Origin: Pelomonas sp. Root1444
Lineage (GTDB): Bacteria; Pseudomonadota; Gammaproteobacteria; Burkholderiales; Burkholderiaceae_C
Assembly (NCBI RefSeq): GCF_001426885.1
Contig: NZ_LMFP01000033.1
Location: 62,263 to 126,262, forward strand
Length of the DNA stretch: 64,000 bases
Direction: 5' to 3'
A model generated the notes under the pieces. It did no database searches. It was not told where the DNA came from and worked only from the letters and a program-made list of their open reading frames with translations. Made by a program: the position numbers and the translations under genes. Shown here in pieces: positions 50,875 through 61,766 of this stretch. The first letter of the stretch is position 1. Each line of letters opens with the position of its first letter.

Positions 50875-51537
50875 TCACTTCGCGGCAGCAGCCTTTTCCT
50901 TGCGGATGGCCTTCTCGTCGTTTTCGTCGTAGGCCTTGTTCTGGCACTCGGCCTTCCACTTGTCGTTGGCGTCGAAGTGCTTCTCGGTGCGGTCCTCGAT
51001 GGCCTTGAACTGGGCGTCCAGCGCGTCGACCTTGTCGCCGAAGGCCTTGCGCTTGGCGCCCTGCTCGGCGTCGGCAGCCTTCACGGCCTCGAACATCGAG
51101 TTGAAGGCGGTCGTGCGAGCCTGGTAGGCCTCGTTGCGGGCCTTGAGCTCAGCCTTCTCCAGCTTGGGCGCCTCGGCCGTCAACGCGGCGTGGGCGGCCA
51201 GGATGCCTTCCTTTTCGGCCTTCACGTCGGCAATCTGCTTGGCCAGCGCGGCTTCGCCGGCTTCGACGGTGGCTTTCTCGGCCTTGAGCTGGTCGGCGCT
51301 CGCCTTGTAGGCGGCCTGCTCGGTCTTGATGGCCGCCGCCTCCTTGCTGTTGGCCTCCTGCTGGTCGATGCAGGAGCGCAGCTGCTCGCGCGTCATCAGC
51401 TTGGGCTTGGGCTTCTCGACGACCGGATTGGCGACCTTGTTGTTCTTCGGGTCGACCTTGGCATTGGGATTGTTCGTGACCTGTGCCTGCGCGGAGAAGG
51501 AGAAGACCAAGGCCAGTGGAAGAAGAATGCGTTTCAT
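50875..51537 (-). CDS. Exported coiled-coil protein of unknown function
   Basis: A 220-residue protein with a signal peptide (KRILLPLALVFSFSAQAQ) and a long alanine/glutamate/lysine-rich coiled coil (~residues 60-190), a Pro/Lys-rich linker near residue 40 (VEKPKPKLMTREQLRSCID) and a charged C-terminus. Two cysteines (in RSCID and AECQN) could form a disulfide. Lys-Ala-Glu-rich periplasmic coiled coils of this kind are often structural or adhesin-associated, but I cannot assign a role. It is monocistronic, with its own terminator. Confidence 0.75.
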   Translation of the reverse strand: MKRILLPLALVFSFSAQAQVTNNPNAKVDPKNNKVANPVVEKPKPKLMTREQLRSCIDQQEANSKEAAAIKTEQAAYKASADQLKAEKATVEAGEAALAKQIADVKAEKEGILAAHAALTAEAPKLEKAELKARNEAYQARTTAFNSMFEAVKAADAEQGAKRKAFGDKVDALDAQFKAIEDRTEKHFDANDKWKAECQNKAYDENDEKAIRKEKAAAAK

Positions 51538-51608
51538 GACGAGGGCGCAACCCGGGGTTGCGAAGGTTCGGAACGGAGGGCGGCAATGATGCCATGAGGC
51601 TTCACCGC

Positions 51609-51614
51609 GATAAT
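51609..51614 (+). promoter_or_regulatory. -10-like GATAAT upstream of yaeQ
   Basis: GATAAT followed by CGCCGG lies 42 nt before ATG 51657. Unlike the other -10-like elements this one leaves a normal leader. It is the likeliest promoter of the yaeQ-acetyltransferase-argG set. Confidence 0.4.
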
Positions 51615-51656
51615 CGCCGGCTGCTCTTCGTTACAGGGGGTCTCCGCCCTCCCCGC

Positions 51657-52213
51657 ATGGCGCTCAAAGCCACCATCCACAAAGCCCAGCTCCAGATCGC
51701 CGACATGGACCGCCATGTCTACGGCGACCATGCCCTGACGATCGCCCGCCACCCGAGCGAGACCGACGAGCGCATGATGATCCGCGTGCTGGCCTACGCC
51801 CTCAACGTGACGGCCGACGACCACAACGGCCGGCTCGAATTCACCAAGGGGCTGTCCGACGTGGACGAGCCCGACCTCTGGCAGCTCGACCTCACGGGCG
51901 AGGTACAGCACTGGATCGACCTCGGCCAGCCCGACGAGCGCCGGCTGATGAAGGCCCATGGCCGCGCCCGCTGTGTCAGCGTCTACAGCTTCGCGTCCAG
52001 CACGCCGGTGTGGTGGGCCGGCATCGAGAACAAGCTGACCCGCGCACCGCGCCTGGCGGTCTGGCAGATCCCGGCCGAGCAGTCCCAGGCGCTGGCGGCG
52101 CTGGCCGAGCGCAGCATGCAGCTGCAGATCAGCATCCAGGACGGCAGCATCTACGTGTCGACGGCAAGCGCCTCGGTCGAGATCCATCCCGTCGCATTGA
52201 AGGCGGCCGCGGA

Positions 52214-52217
<4 letters not shown>
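51657..52217 (+). CDS. yaeQ: YaeQ family protein
   Basis: A 186-residue protein starting MALKATIHKAQLQIADMDRH, the highly conserved YaeQ N-terminus, with HPSETDERMMIRVLAYAL and DLWQLDLTGEVQHWIDLGQPDERR. YaeQ has a nuclease-like fold (PD-(D/E)XK variant); the acidic residues in ETDERM..FTKGLSDVDEPDLW fit this. Overexpressed YaeQ compensates for loss of RfaH in E. coli; its biochemical role is unclear. It overlaps the next gene by ATGA. Confidence 0.93.
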
Positions 52218-54085
<1,868 letters not shown>

Positions 54086-54134
54086 GGCTCTCCTCGCCTG
54101 GATCCCTCGCGCGACCGATTCCGACGGACGGGGC

Positions 54135-55220
54135 TTAAACCACCACCGGCTCCGGCTCCAGCCGGATGCCAAAACGTCCATACACGCTCTCCTGAATCGC
54201 CCGCGCCAGCGTGACGACCTCGGCGCCACGAGCCTCGCCCTTGTTGACGAGCACCAGCGCCTGCTTCTCGTAGACCGCCGCGCCGCCCACGGCCTTCCCC
54301 TTCCAGCCGCAGGCGTCGATCATCCAGCCGGCGGCCAGCTTCACGCTGCCGTCGGGCATCGGGTAGTGCACGATGCCGGGGTCGCGGCCGATGATGTCCT
54401 TGCACTGCTCGGCCGTGACGACGGGGTTCTTGAAGAAGCTGCCGGCATTGCCGATGACGGCCGGGTCGGGCAGCTTGGCGCGGCGCACGGCGACGATCCA
54501 GTCGTAGATCTGCCGCGCATCCGGCGCCGTGATGCCGGTCTCGGCCATCTTGCGCTCGATCTCCAGGTAACCCAGCACCGGTTGCCAGGGCTTGGGCAGG
54601 CGAAAGCGCACCTTCGTGATGACGCTCTTGCCCGCCAGCCCGCCGAAGTCGCTGTGCTTGAACACGCTGTCCCGGTAGCCGAAGCGGCAGACCTCGGCCG
54701 GCAGCAGCGCCGGCCGGCCGGTGACGAGGTCCATCACCTCCACCGCCTCCAGCCGGTCCTTGACCTCGATGCCATAGGCGCCGATGTTCTGCACCGGCGC
54801 CGCGCCCACCGTGCCCGGGATCAGCGCCATGTTCTCCAGGCCTGGGAAGCCGTGGTCCAGTGTCCAGGTCACCAGCTCATGCCAGACCACGCCAGCGCCG
54901 GCCTCGACGATCCAGGCGTCGTCGCGCTCCTCCAGCAGTCGGATGCCAGCAATCTCCACCTTCAGCACGACGGCCTCGACGTCCTTGGTCAGCACCAGGT
55001 TGCTGCCGCCCCCCAGCACGAACTTGGGCGCCCGGCCCAGCTCCGGGTGGTCGACGACACGGCGCACGTCCGCCGCCTCGCGGATGCGCACCAGGCGCTT
55101 GGCCACGGCAGGCAGCGCGAAGGTGTTGTAGGGCTTGAGATTGACGTCCGTCTCGATGGAAAGGGGAATCGGCACCGCTTGGGGCACTCCGTTCGAGGGG
55201 GGCTGTGAAGGCATGGACAT
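54135..55220 (-). CDS. murB: UDP-N-acetylenolpyruvoylglucosamine reductase
   Basis: Flavoenzyme that reduces UDP-GlcNAc-enolpyruvate to UDP-MurNAc in peptidoglycan synthesis. The 361-residue protein has the FAD-binding [11 protein letters not shown] and [18 protein letters not shown] motifs, and GSFFKNPVV with the catalytic serine region near the C-terminal third. Size and layout fit type I MurB (342 in E. coli). ATG 55220 and 55214 are both possible starts; neither has a clear Shine-Dalgarno sequence. It is divergent from yajQ. Confidence 0.95.
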   Translation of the reverse strand: MSMPSQPPSNGVPQAVPIPLSIETDVNLKPYNTFALPAVAKRLVRIREAADVRRVVDHPELGRAPKFVLGGGSNLVLTKDVEAVVLKVEIAGIRLLEERDDAWIVEAGAGVVWHELVTWTLDHGFPGLENMALIPGTVGAAPVQNIGAYGIEVKDRLEAVEVMDLVTGRPALLPAEVCRFGYRDSVFKHSDFGGLAGKSVITKVRFRLPKPWQPVLGYLEIERKMAETGITAPDARQIYDWIVAVRRAKLPDPAVIGNAGSFFKNPVVTAEQCKDIIGRDPGIVHYPMPDGSVKLAAGWMIDACGWKGKAVGGAAVYEKQALVLVNKGEARGAEVVTLARAIQESVYGRFGIRLEPEPVVV

Positions 55221-55239
55221 GGGACAATTTTTGGACGTC

Positions 55240-55254
55240 TTGCGCGGAGCGCAA
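55240..55254. promoter_or_regulatory. Inverted repeat between divergent murB and yajQ
   Basis: TTGCGC and GCGCAA form a perfect 6-3-6 inverted repeat in the 74 bp gap. It could be an operator controlling both genes or just a small hairpin in the leaders. Nothing ties it to a known regulator. Confidence 0.35.
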
Positions 55255-55294
55255 ACGGCAAAATTTTCGCAGACCCTTTACCCCCCGACTGCAA

Positions 55295-55783
55295 ATGCCC
55301 AGCTTCGACACCGTTCTCGAGCCCGACCACGTCAAGATCCGCAACGGCGTGGACAACGCCATCAAGGAAATCGGCACCCGCTTCGACTTCAAGGGCACCA
55401 GCGCCAAGGTCGAATTGAAAGACAAGGAAATCCACGCCACCGGCGACAGCGAGTTCCAGCTGGAGCAGATCGAGGCCGTGCTGTACGGCAAGCTGACCAA
55501 GCAGGACGTCGTCATCAGCTTCCTCGACAAGGCCGAAAAGATCGAGAAGCTCGGCGGCGACAAGGTGCGCCAGGTCTACAAGATCAAGGAAGGCATCGAA
55601 GCCGCCCTCGCCAAGAAGATCGTCACGTCGCTAAAGGACAGCAAGCTCAAGGTCCAGGCCAGCATCCAGGGCGACGCCGTGCGCGTGACGGGCAAGAACC
55701 GCGACGACCTGCAGACGGCCATCGCGCATCTGAAGAAGAGCTTCAGCGACACGCCGCTGACCTACAACAACTTCCGCGACTGA
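55295..55783 (+). CDS. yajQ: YajQ family nucleotide-binding protein
   Basis: A 162-residue cytosolic protein with the YajQ N-terminus [20 protein letters not shown] and the [17 protein letters not shown] and [19 protein letters not shown] blocks of the two ferredoxin-like folds. In Xanthomonas and Pseudomonas YajQ-type proteins bind c-di-GMP and tune transcription, so it may be a receiver of changes made by the HD-GYP protein at 40442; that link is inference. ATG 55295 gives the family length (E. coli 163). Confidence 0.95.
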   Translation: MPSFDTVLEPDHVKIRNGVDNAIKEIGTRFDFKGTSAKVELKDKEIHATGDSEFQLEQIEAVLYGKLTKQDVVISFLDKAEKIEKLGGDKVRQVYKIKEGIEAALAKKIVTSLKDSKLKVQASIQGDAVRVTGKNRDDLQTAIAHLKKSFSDTPLTYNNFRD

Positions 55784-55788
55784 ACGGG

Positions 55789-56442
55789 ATGCGCCGCTTC
55801 GCGCCCCTGCTCCTGCTGCTGGGCTTCGGCCTCGCCGGGGCGCAGCCGCTGCCCGCCGCGCCGCCCCAGGTGCAGCTCAACGGCATGCTGGGCGCGCGCG
55901 TGGCCTTGCTGGTCATCGACGGCGAGGCGCGCACCGTGGAGGTGGGCGCGTCCGTCAAGGGCGTCAGGCTGTTGGCACTGGAGGACGGCCGGGCCGTCGT
56001 CGAGGTTGGCGGCCGCCGCCAGACGCTGGCGCTGGGCGCCGCCCCCGGGCGCATCGTGGCGCCTGCCGTGGCGCCGCGCCAGATCACGCTGCCCATGGGC
56101 GCGGGTGGCCACTACACGACCATCGGCACGATCAACGGCCAGGTCACGAGCTTCCTGGTCGACACCGGCGCCACCGCCATCGCCATCAGCCAGATCGAAG
56201 CCGAGAAGCTTGGCCTGCGCTATCTCTACGGCAAGCGCATCGTCACGCACACCGCCAACGGCACCGTGCCGGCCTACCTGATCGATCTCGCGGTCGTTCA
56301 GATCGGCAACGTCCAGGTCCGCAATGTCGAGGCCATCGTCATCCCCGGCCAGATGAGCCACGTGCTGCTGGGCAACAGCTTTCTGAACCGCTTCCAGATG
56401 CGCCGCGAGAACGATGTCATGACCTTGGAGCTGCGGTACTGA
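55789..56442 (+). CDS. Retropepsin-like aspartic protease, exported
   Basis: A 217-residue protein starting 5 nt after yajQ. Signal peptide LLLLLGFGLAGAQ, an N-terminal SH3-like domain (~20-90), and a clan AA aspartic protease domain with the active-site DTGA (D125 in FLVDTGATAIAIS) and the later VLLGNSFLNRF. Like retropepsins it has one catalytic motif, so it should act as a dimer in the periplasm. Its targets are not known. ATG 55789 fits the signal peptide; the longer frame upstream is shadow of yajQ. Confidence 0.88.
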   Translation: MRRFAPLLLLLGFGLAGAQPLPAAPPQVQLNGMLGARVALLVIDGEARTVEVGASVKGVRLLALEDGRAVVEVGGRRQTLALGAAPGRIVAPAVAPRQITLPMGAGGHYTTIGTINGQVTSFLVDTGATAIAISQIEAEKLGLRYLYGKRIVTHTANGTVPAYLIDLAVVQIGNVQVRNVEAIVIPGQMSHVLLGNSFLNRFQMRRENDVMTLELRY

Positions 56443-56520
56443 GCGGAAGGGGCCTGATCGGGCGCGCTTCTGCAAGAATCCGCCGCCCCTCTCCGCCGTC
56501 CTCGTCCGCCGGCCCCTTCG

Positions 56521-59328
56521 ATGACCCGACACCCCGCCTCGCTATCCGGCCTGCTGGCCGCCCTGCTGATTGCCGTCGCGCCGGTTGCCGAAGCCCAGGA
56601 CGCTGCCAAGGCGGCGCGTTTCTACGAGGACGCGCTGCAACGCTACGAGAAGCGCGACATTCCCGGCGCCATCGTGCAGCTGAAGAATGCGTTGCAGGCC
56701 GACAAGAGCCAGTTGCCGGTGCATGTGCTGCTCGGCAAGGCCCTGCTGGCCAACAGCCAGCCGACCGCGGCCGAGTTCCAGCTCGGCGAGGCCATCCGCC
56801 TGGGCGTCAACCGCGCGGAGGTCGCCGTCGCGCTGGCCATGGCGATGAACAACCAGGGCAAGCAGCCGCAGATGCTGGAAGACCCGCGCCTGCAGCCCGC
56901 CGGCCTGCCGCCCGGCATCCAGCAACCGCTGTTGCTGGAGCGCGCGCTGGCGCAGTCCGATCTCGGCGACATCAAGTCGGCGCTCGCCACCGTCCTGCAG
57001 GCCCGCGGGCTCAACGCGGCCGAACCCAACACCTGGATCGCCGAAGTGCCGCTGCGCGTGCGCAACCGGCAGTTCACCGAGGCGCTGGCTGCTGCTGACC
57101 AGGCCCTCAAGCTCGCCCCCGACAACGCCGAAGCCCTGTACCAGAAGGGCGCCGCATTCCATGCGATGAACCAGGTGACGCAGGCGCTCTCGGCCTATGA
57201 ACGTGCCATCCAGGTCCAGCCCACGCATGCCGAGACCCGCCTGGCCCGCGCCGGCCTGCTGATCGACCTCAACCGTGACGCCGAAGCGCTGGCCGAGGTC
57301 GACGAGCTGCAGCGCATCAAGCCCAACGACCCGCGCGGCACCTACCTGCGCGCCCTGCTGGCCGACCGCGCCGGCAACGCCGCGGCGGCCAAGACCGCGT
57401 TGAAGAAGATCACCGAGCTACTGGACCCCGTCCCCATCGAGTACATCCGCTACCGGCCGCAGTTGCTGATGCTCAATGGCCTGGCCCACTACAGCCTCGG
57501 CGAGCTGGAGAAGGCCAAGCCCTTCCTGGAACTCGCCACCCGGCAGCAGGCCGGCAACCCGCTGGTCAAGCTGCTGGCCCATGTGGCGATCGCCGAGTCC
57601 AACGCGAACCGCGCCGGCGAGCTGCTCGAAGGCTACGTCAAGGCGCACCCGGGCGATGGCCAGGCCCTGCTGATGCTGGCTTCGGTGCACATGAACCAGG
57701 GCAAGCATGCCCGCGCCGTCGCGCTGATGCAGGAGGCGCTCAAGGCCAAGGACTCCGCCGACTACCGCACCGCGCTGGGCCTCTCGCTGCTGCAGAGCGG
57801 CAAGGCGGCGCTGGGCGCCGATGAACTTGCCAAGGCCTACCAGGCCGATCCCAAGCAGACCTACGCGGGCCTCGCGCTGGCCACCGTGCATCTGCGCGAA
57901 GGCCGGGTCGCCAAGGCCCTCGCCGTGGCCGATGGCCTCGTCCGCGCCAATCCGGACAACGCCACCGTGCTGATGGTGCAGGCCTTTGCGAAGGCACAGG
58001 CCGATGACCCTGCCGGCGCCCGGGCCGGCTACGAGAAGGCCCTCCAGCTCGACCCCAACCTGATCGACGCCAAGCTCGGCCTCGCGCGGCTCGACGGCAA
58101 GACGGGTCATTTCGACGCCGCCAACCGCCGCCTGCGCGACCTGCTGAAGACGCAGGAACGCAACGTCAACGTGCTGTTGGAGCTGGCGCTGCTGCACGAA
58201 CTCTGGGGCAAGCCCGATGAGGCGCTCAAGTGGCTGGAAAGCGCTGCCGCCGCCAGCGGCGCGCGTGAAACCCGTGCCGATTTCGCCCTCGTTGCCTGGC
58301 ACCTGCGCACCCGTCAGCCGGGCCGAGCGGTCGAGGCCGCCAAGATCCTGCTGGGCAAGCTCCCGGAGGACGTCGAGGCCCTGCTGGCCTATGCCGGGGC
58401 CCAGGCCGCCAATGGCGATCCTGCCGGCGCCAAGACGACCCTGACGAACGCCGGCCGTCGCGCAGCCTTCGACGCGCCGCGCCTCGTCGAAGTGGCGCGC
58501 CAGCAGATCGCCGTGAAAGACCTCTCCGGCGCGGCCTACAACCTCGACAAGGCATTGACCGCCGCGCCCGACGCCGTCCCGGCGCTGGCCATGATGTCCA
58601 GCGTGAACCTCGCCCAGGGCGATGCAGCGGCGGCAGAACGTCGCGCCCGGCAGGTCATCCAGGCCAGCCCCAAGTCGGCCATGGGCTACAACCTGCTGGC
58701 CGAGGTCGCGCATTTCCGCGGCCAATCCGATGTCGCGCTGGAGGCCCTGCGCAAGGCGCACGAGGCGGACAAGTCGCAGGCCAGCCTGTCCAAGCTGATG
58801 CGCGCGACCTTCAACCAGCATGGCGCCAAGCCGGCGCTGGAGCTGGGCGATACCTGGCTCAAGCGCAACCCGAACGACCTGGCCGTGCGCAGCGTCATGG
58901 CCGAGATCCAATTGCGCGGCAGCGACTTTGCGTCGGCGCGCAGGCAGTACGAAGCCATCCTGAAGCAACGGCCCAACCACGCGGAAACCCTGAACAACCT
59001 GGCCAACGTGCTGATGGAGACGCGCGATCCCGGCGCGGTGGCCATGGCCGAACGGGCCCTCAAGGCCGACAGTCAGAACCCGTTGCTGATGGACACCGCG
59101 GGCTGGGCCAACCACCTGGCCGGCAACAACGACCGCGCCCTCCAACTGCTGCGCGAAGCACGCCTGCGCGCGCCGGACGTTGCAGACATCCGCTATCACC
59201 TTGGCGCGGTGCTGGCGAAGGTCGGTCGCGGTGCCGAGGCGCGCGAGGAATTGCAAGCCGCCTTGCGAGTCAATGTGAAGTTCTCGTCGGTCGAGGCGGC
59301 CCGCAAACTGCTGGCCACCCTCAACTGA
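56521..59328 (+). CDS. prsT: PEP-CTERM system TPR protein PrsT-like
   Basis: A 935-residue protein with a signal peptide (LLAALLIAVAPVAEAQ) and some 20 or more tetratricopeptide repeats along its whole length (for example YEKRDIPGAIVQLKNALQ and YQKGAAFHAMNQVTQALSAY). Length, architecture and the neighbouring PEP-CTERM gene match the PrsT family of exosortase/EPS systems; in that family the protein is a lipoprotein, but I do not see a clear lipobox here. It probably helps assemble or secrete the exopolysaccharide-protein matrix. The exosortase and prsK/prsR are not in the window. Confidence 0.85.
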   Translation: MTRHPASLSGLLAALLIAVAPVAEAQDAAKAARFYEDALQRYEKRDIPGAIVQLKNALQADKSQLPVHVLLGKALLANSQPTAAEFQLGEAIRLGVNRAEVAVALAMAMNNQGKQPQMLEDPRLQPAGLPPGIQQPLLLERALAQSDLGDIKSALATVLQARGLNAAEPNTWIAEVPLRVRNRQFTEALAAADQALKLAPDNAEALYQKGAAFHAMNQVTQALSAYERAIQVQPTHAETRLARAGLLIDLNRDAEALAEVDELQRIKPNDPRGTYLRALLADRAGNAAAAKTALKKITELLDPVPIEYIRYRPQLLMLNGLAHYSLGELEKAKPFLELATRQQAGNPLVKLLAHVAIAESNANRAGELLEGYVKAHPGDGQALLMLASVHMNQGKHARAVALMQEALKAKDSADYRTALGLSLLQSGKAALGADELAKAYQADPKQTYAGLALATVHLREGRVAKALAVADGLVRANPDNATVLMVQAFAKAQADDPAGARAGYEKALQLDPNLIDAKLGLARLDGKTGHFDAANRRLRDLLKTQERNVNVLLELALLHELWGKPDEALKWLESAAAASGARETRADFALVAWHLRTRQPGRAVEAAKILLGKLPEDVEALLAYAGAQAANGDPAGAKTTLTNAGRRAAFDAPRLVEVARQQIAVKDLSGAAYNLDKALTAAPDAVPALAMMSSVNLAQGDAAAAERRARQVIQASPKSAMGYNLLAEVAHFRGQSDVALEALRKAHEADKSQASLSKLMRATFNQHGAKPALELGDTWLKRNPNDLAVRSVMAEIQLRGSDFASARRQYEAILKQRPNHAETLNNLANVLMETRDPGAVAMAERALKADSQNPLLMDTAGWANHLAGNNDRALQLLREARLRAPDVADIRYHLGAVLAKVGRGAEAREELQAALRVNVKFSSVEAARKLLATLN

Positions 59329-59378
59329 GGGGGAAAAGCCGCCGCGATCCGTGTCGGTCGTTCTTACAATCCGCAACG

Positions 59379-59398
59379 TTTTAGATCTGTACTTTTAG
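59379..59398 (+). promoter_or_regulatory. TTTTAG direct repeats upstream of the sigma54 site
   Basis: TTTTAG occurs at 59379-59384 and 59393-59398, 14 bp apart, in an unusually AT-rich stretch 32-66 bp upstream of the sigma54 promoter. The placement fits an enhancer or activator site (PrsR being the expected activator), but no consensus can be checked here. Confidence 0.35.
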
Positions 59399-59429
59399 TA
59401 AATCGTTGATCTGGAATGAATTTTCCTCC

Positions 59430-59445
59430 TGGCATCAGGTTTGCT
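59430..59445 (+). promoter_or_regulatory. Sigma54 promoter of the PEP-CTERM gene
   Basis: TGGCATCAGGTTTGCT matches the sigma54 -24/-12 consensus TGGCAY-N5-TTGCW with the right GG-to-GC spacing; only one less-conserved base differs. Transcription should begin near 59457, about 40 nt before ATG 59496. Sigma54 control of PEP-CTERM genes by the PrsK/PrsR pair is established in related bacteria, and IHF (ihfB at 6748) often assists such promoters. Confidence 0.85.
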
Positions 59446-59495
59446 TCAGCGTTACAGACCCTTTCAGCAACTCGAAGAACCAAAGAGGAAACCCA

Positions 59496-60407
59496 ATGAA
59501 GACTCAACTCGCGAATTGGCTCGCATTGGCTACCCTGATGACCGGCCTGGGACTGAGCGGCAACGCCCACGCGGTCTGGACCTTCGACAATGCCGGTGCC
59601 AGCGGCATTGGCAACTACACCAACTGCAGCCGCAGCACGACGCTCAATTGCGATACGGCACTTGAGTCCGGCGCCAAGATCAACGACACCACGGTGGCGC
59701 TGAGCGGGTTCTACGCCAACAACACGAACGGCGTCGTGACGGGCACCTGGACGGCCAACGGCCTGTCCTATTTCGCCGGCAACGGCCAGGGCATGTACAG
59801 CGGCGGCGACTCCGGCTCGCCCTACCACGCGCTGGACAACAACGCCACCACGGAAGCCGTGCTGCTGAGTTTTTCCAGCGCGACCATGCTGACCAGCATC
59901 GGCCTGGGCTACACGTCGAACACGCCCGGCGCCGCCAACGTGGAGCTCGGTTGCCGCAACGCCAGCGGCGTCGTGGTCGGCACGACGACCACCGGCACTT
60001 GCGCCTCGGGAACGACTGCCGGCGCAACGGTCGACATCTCGCTGTTCCGCTGGACGGGTGCCGCAGCCCCGACGGTGGCGGGCAAAGCCGGCGCGCTGGG
60101 CGGCAGTTGGGAATTGGTCGGCAACTACGGCGACATGATCACCGACACCACCAACCCCTACAACCTGGTCAACAGTGCCGGCAAGACGTCCAGCTGGTGG
60201 CTGATTTCGGCCTACAACTCCGGCTTCACGCAGAGCGCCGGCCGCGAGACCCGCGGCACGCTGGACAACAGCAACGACTACTTCAAGCTATATGCCGTTG
60301 CCGGCACCACCGTCAAGCTGCCCGAGCCGGCCACGCTGGCCCTCACCAGCGTGGCGCTGGTCGGTGTCGCCGGCCTGCGCCGTCGTCAGTCCAAGACGGC
60401 TGCCTGA
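59496..60407 (+). CDS. PEP-CTERM sorting-signal surface protein
   Basis: A 303-residue exported protein. Signal peptide (NWLALATLMTGLGLSGNAHA), then a Ser/Thr/Asn/Gly-rich beta domain (residues ~25-270) with two cysteine pairs, and a C-terminal PEP-CTERM signal: LPEPATLALTSVALVGV followed by a basic RRRQSKTAA tail (residues ~275-303). The signal is processed by an exosortase such as XrtA and the protein is probably attached to the extracellular matrix. Start ATG 59496 has AAGAGG at good spacing. It is monocistronic with a sigma54 promoter and a perfect terminator. Confidence 0.93.
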   Translation: MKTQLANWLALATLMTGLGLSGNAHAVWTFDNAGASGIGNYTNCSRSTTLNCDTALESGAKINDTTVALSGFYANNTNGVVTGTWTANGLSYFAGNGQGMYSGGDSGSPYHALDNNATTEAVLLSFSSATMLTSIGLGYTSNTPGAANVELGCRNASGVVVGTTTTGTCASGTTAGATVDISLFRWTGAAAPTVAGKAGALGGSWELVGNYGDMITDTTNPYNLVNSAGKTSSWWLISAYNSGFTQSAGRETRGTLDNSNDYFKLYAVAGTTVKLPEPATLALTSVALVGVAGLRRRQSKTAA

Positions 60408-60427
60408 GCAGCCTCCGCTCCCCGTCG

Positions 60428-60459
60428 AAAGGCACTCTTCGGAGTGCCTTTCTGCTTTT
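60428..60459 (+). terminator. Strong intrinsic terminator of the PEP-CTERM gene
   Basis: AAAGGCACTC (60428-60437) pairs perfectly with GAGTGCCTTT (60442-60451) around a stable TTCG tetraloop, followed by CTGCTTTT. It ends the PEP-CTERM transcript 20 nt after its stop. Confidence 0.93.
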
Positions 60460-60551
60460 GAAGTCTTGCCCCGCCGCTGTCCCAGGCCGGACAGCCAGGA
60501 TGCGAACGACCGTGCTAAAAAGCCCGCCATTCACATCACAACAGGCGAGAC

Positions 60552-61751
60552 ATGGACCTCAACTTCACCGATGCGGAACTGGCCTTCCGCGCCGAGGTGC
60601 GCGAGTGGGTGCGCGCGAATCTGCCGGCCGACATCGCGCACAAGGTGCGCCATGCGCTGCGCCTGAACAAGGACGACCTCCAACGCTGGGCCAGGATCCT
60701 CGGCGCCAAGGGCTGGCACGGCTGGGCGTGGCCGAAGCAGTTCGGCGGCCCCGGATGGAACGCCGTGCAACGCCACCTGTTCGAAGAGGAATGTGCCCTC
60801 GCCTGCGCGCCTCGCATCGTGCCCTTTGGCCCGGTGATGGTCGCGCCGGTCATCATGGCCTTCGGCACGCCGGAGCAGCAGCAGCGCTTCCTGCCCGGCA
60901 TCATGAGCGGCGAGGTCTGGTGGAGCCAGGGCTACAGCGAGCCGGGATCGGGTTCCGATCTCGCGTCGCTGAAGTGCCGCGCCGAGCGGCAGGGCGACAA
61001 GTACATCGTCAACGGCCAGAAAACCTGGACGACGCTGGGCCAGTACGGCGACTGGATCTTCTGCCTGGTGCGCACGTCGAGCGAAGGCAAGCCGCAGACC
61101 GGCATCAGCTTCCTGCTGATCGACATGAAGACACCCGGCGTCAGCGTCAAGCCGATCATCATGCTCGACGGCGAGCACGAGGTGAACGAGGTCTGGTTCG
61201 ACAACGTCGAGGTGCCGGCGGAAAACCTCATCGGCGAGGAGAACAAGGGCTGGACCTACGCCAAGCACCTGCTCTCGCATGAGCGAACCAACATTGCCGA
61301 CGTGAACCGCGCGAAGCGCGAGCTGGAACGGCTCAAGCGCATCGCCAAGGCGGAAGGCCTCATGGACGACCAGCGTTTCCGCGACCAGATCGCACTGTGC
61401 GAGGTGGACGTCGTCGCGCTGGAGATGATGGTGCTGCGCGTGCTGTCCGGCGAGCGCACCGGCAAGCAACCGCTGGACGTTGCCGGCCTGCTCAAGATCC
61501 GCGGCAGCGAGCTGCAGCAGCGCTACACCGAGCTGATGATGCTGGCCGGCGGCCCGCTCGCGCTGCCGCACATCCACGAGGCGATGGAGGCCGGCTGGCA
61601 GGGCGACCAGTGGCTCGGTGGCGCCTGGATAGCCGGCGCATCGCACGCCATCCCGCTGACCGGCAACTACCTCAACGTCCGCAAGACGACGATCTACGGC
61701 GGCTCCAACGAAGTGCAACGCAACATCGTCGCGCAGACGGTGCTTGGATAA
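60552..61751 (+). CDS. Acyl-CoA dehydrogenase family protein
   Basis: A 399-residue flavoprotein of the acyl-CoA dehydrogenase superfamily. GYSEPGSGSDLASLKC-type substrate loop near residue 135, MLDGEHEVNEVWFDNVEVP, and the C-terminal TTIYGGSNEVQRNIVAQ are family hallmarks. It uses an electron-transfer flavoprotein. It is followed by a second dehydrogenase 15 nt later with its own GGGAGAC ribosome site; such pairs may form heteromers, as in steroid-degrading ACADs. The substrate is unknown. Confidence 0.9.
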   Translation: MDLNFTDAELAFRAEVREWVRANLPADIAHKVRHALRLNKDDLQRWARILGAKGWHGWAWPKQFGGPGWNAVQRHLFEEECALACAPRIVPFGPVMVAPVIMAFGTPEQQQRFLPGIMSGEVWWSQGYSEPGSGSDLASLKCRAERQGDKYIVNGQKTWTTLGQYGDWIFCLVRTSSEGKPQTGISFLLIDMKTPGVSVKPIIMLDGEHEVNEVWFDNVEVPAENLIGEENKGWTYAKHLLSHERTNIADVNRAKRELERLKRIAKAEGLMDDQRFRDQIALCEVDVVALEMMVLRVLSGERTGKQPLDVAGLLKIRGSELQQRYTELMMLAGGPLALPHIHEAMEAGWQGDQWLGGAWIAGASHAIPLTGNYLNVRKTTIYGGSNEVQRNIVAQTVLG

Positions 61752-61766
61752 ACAGGGAGACAAGAC

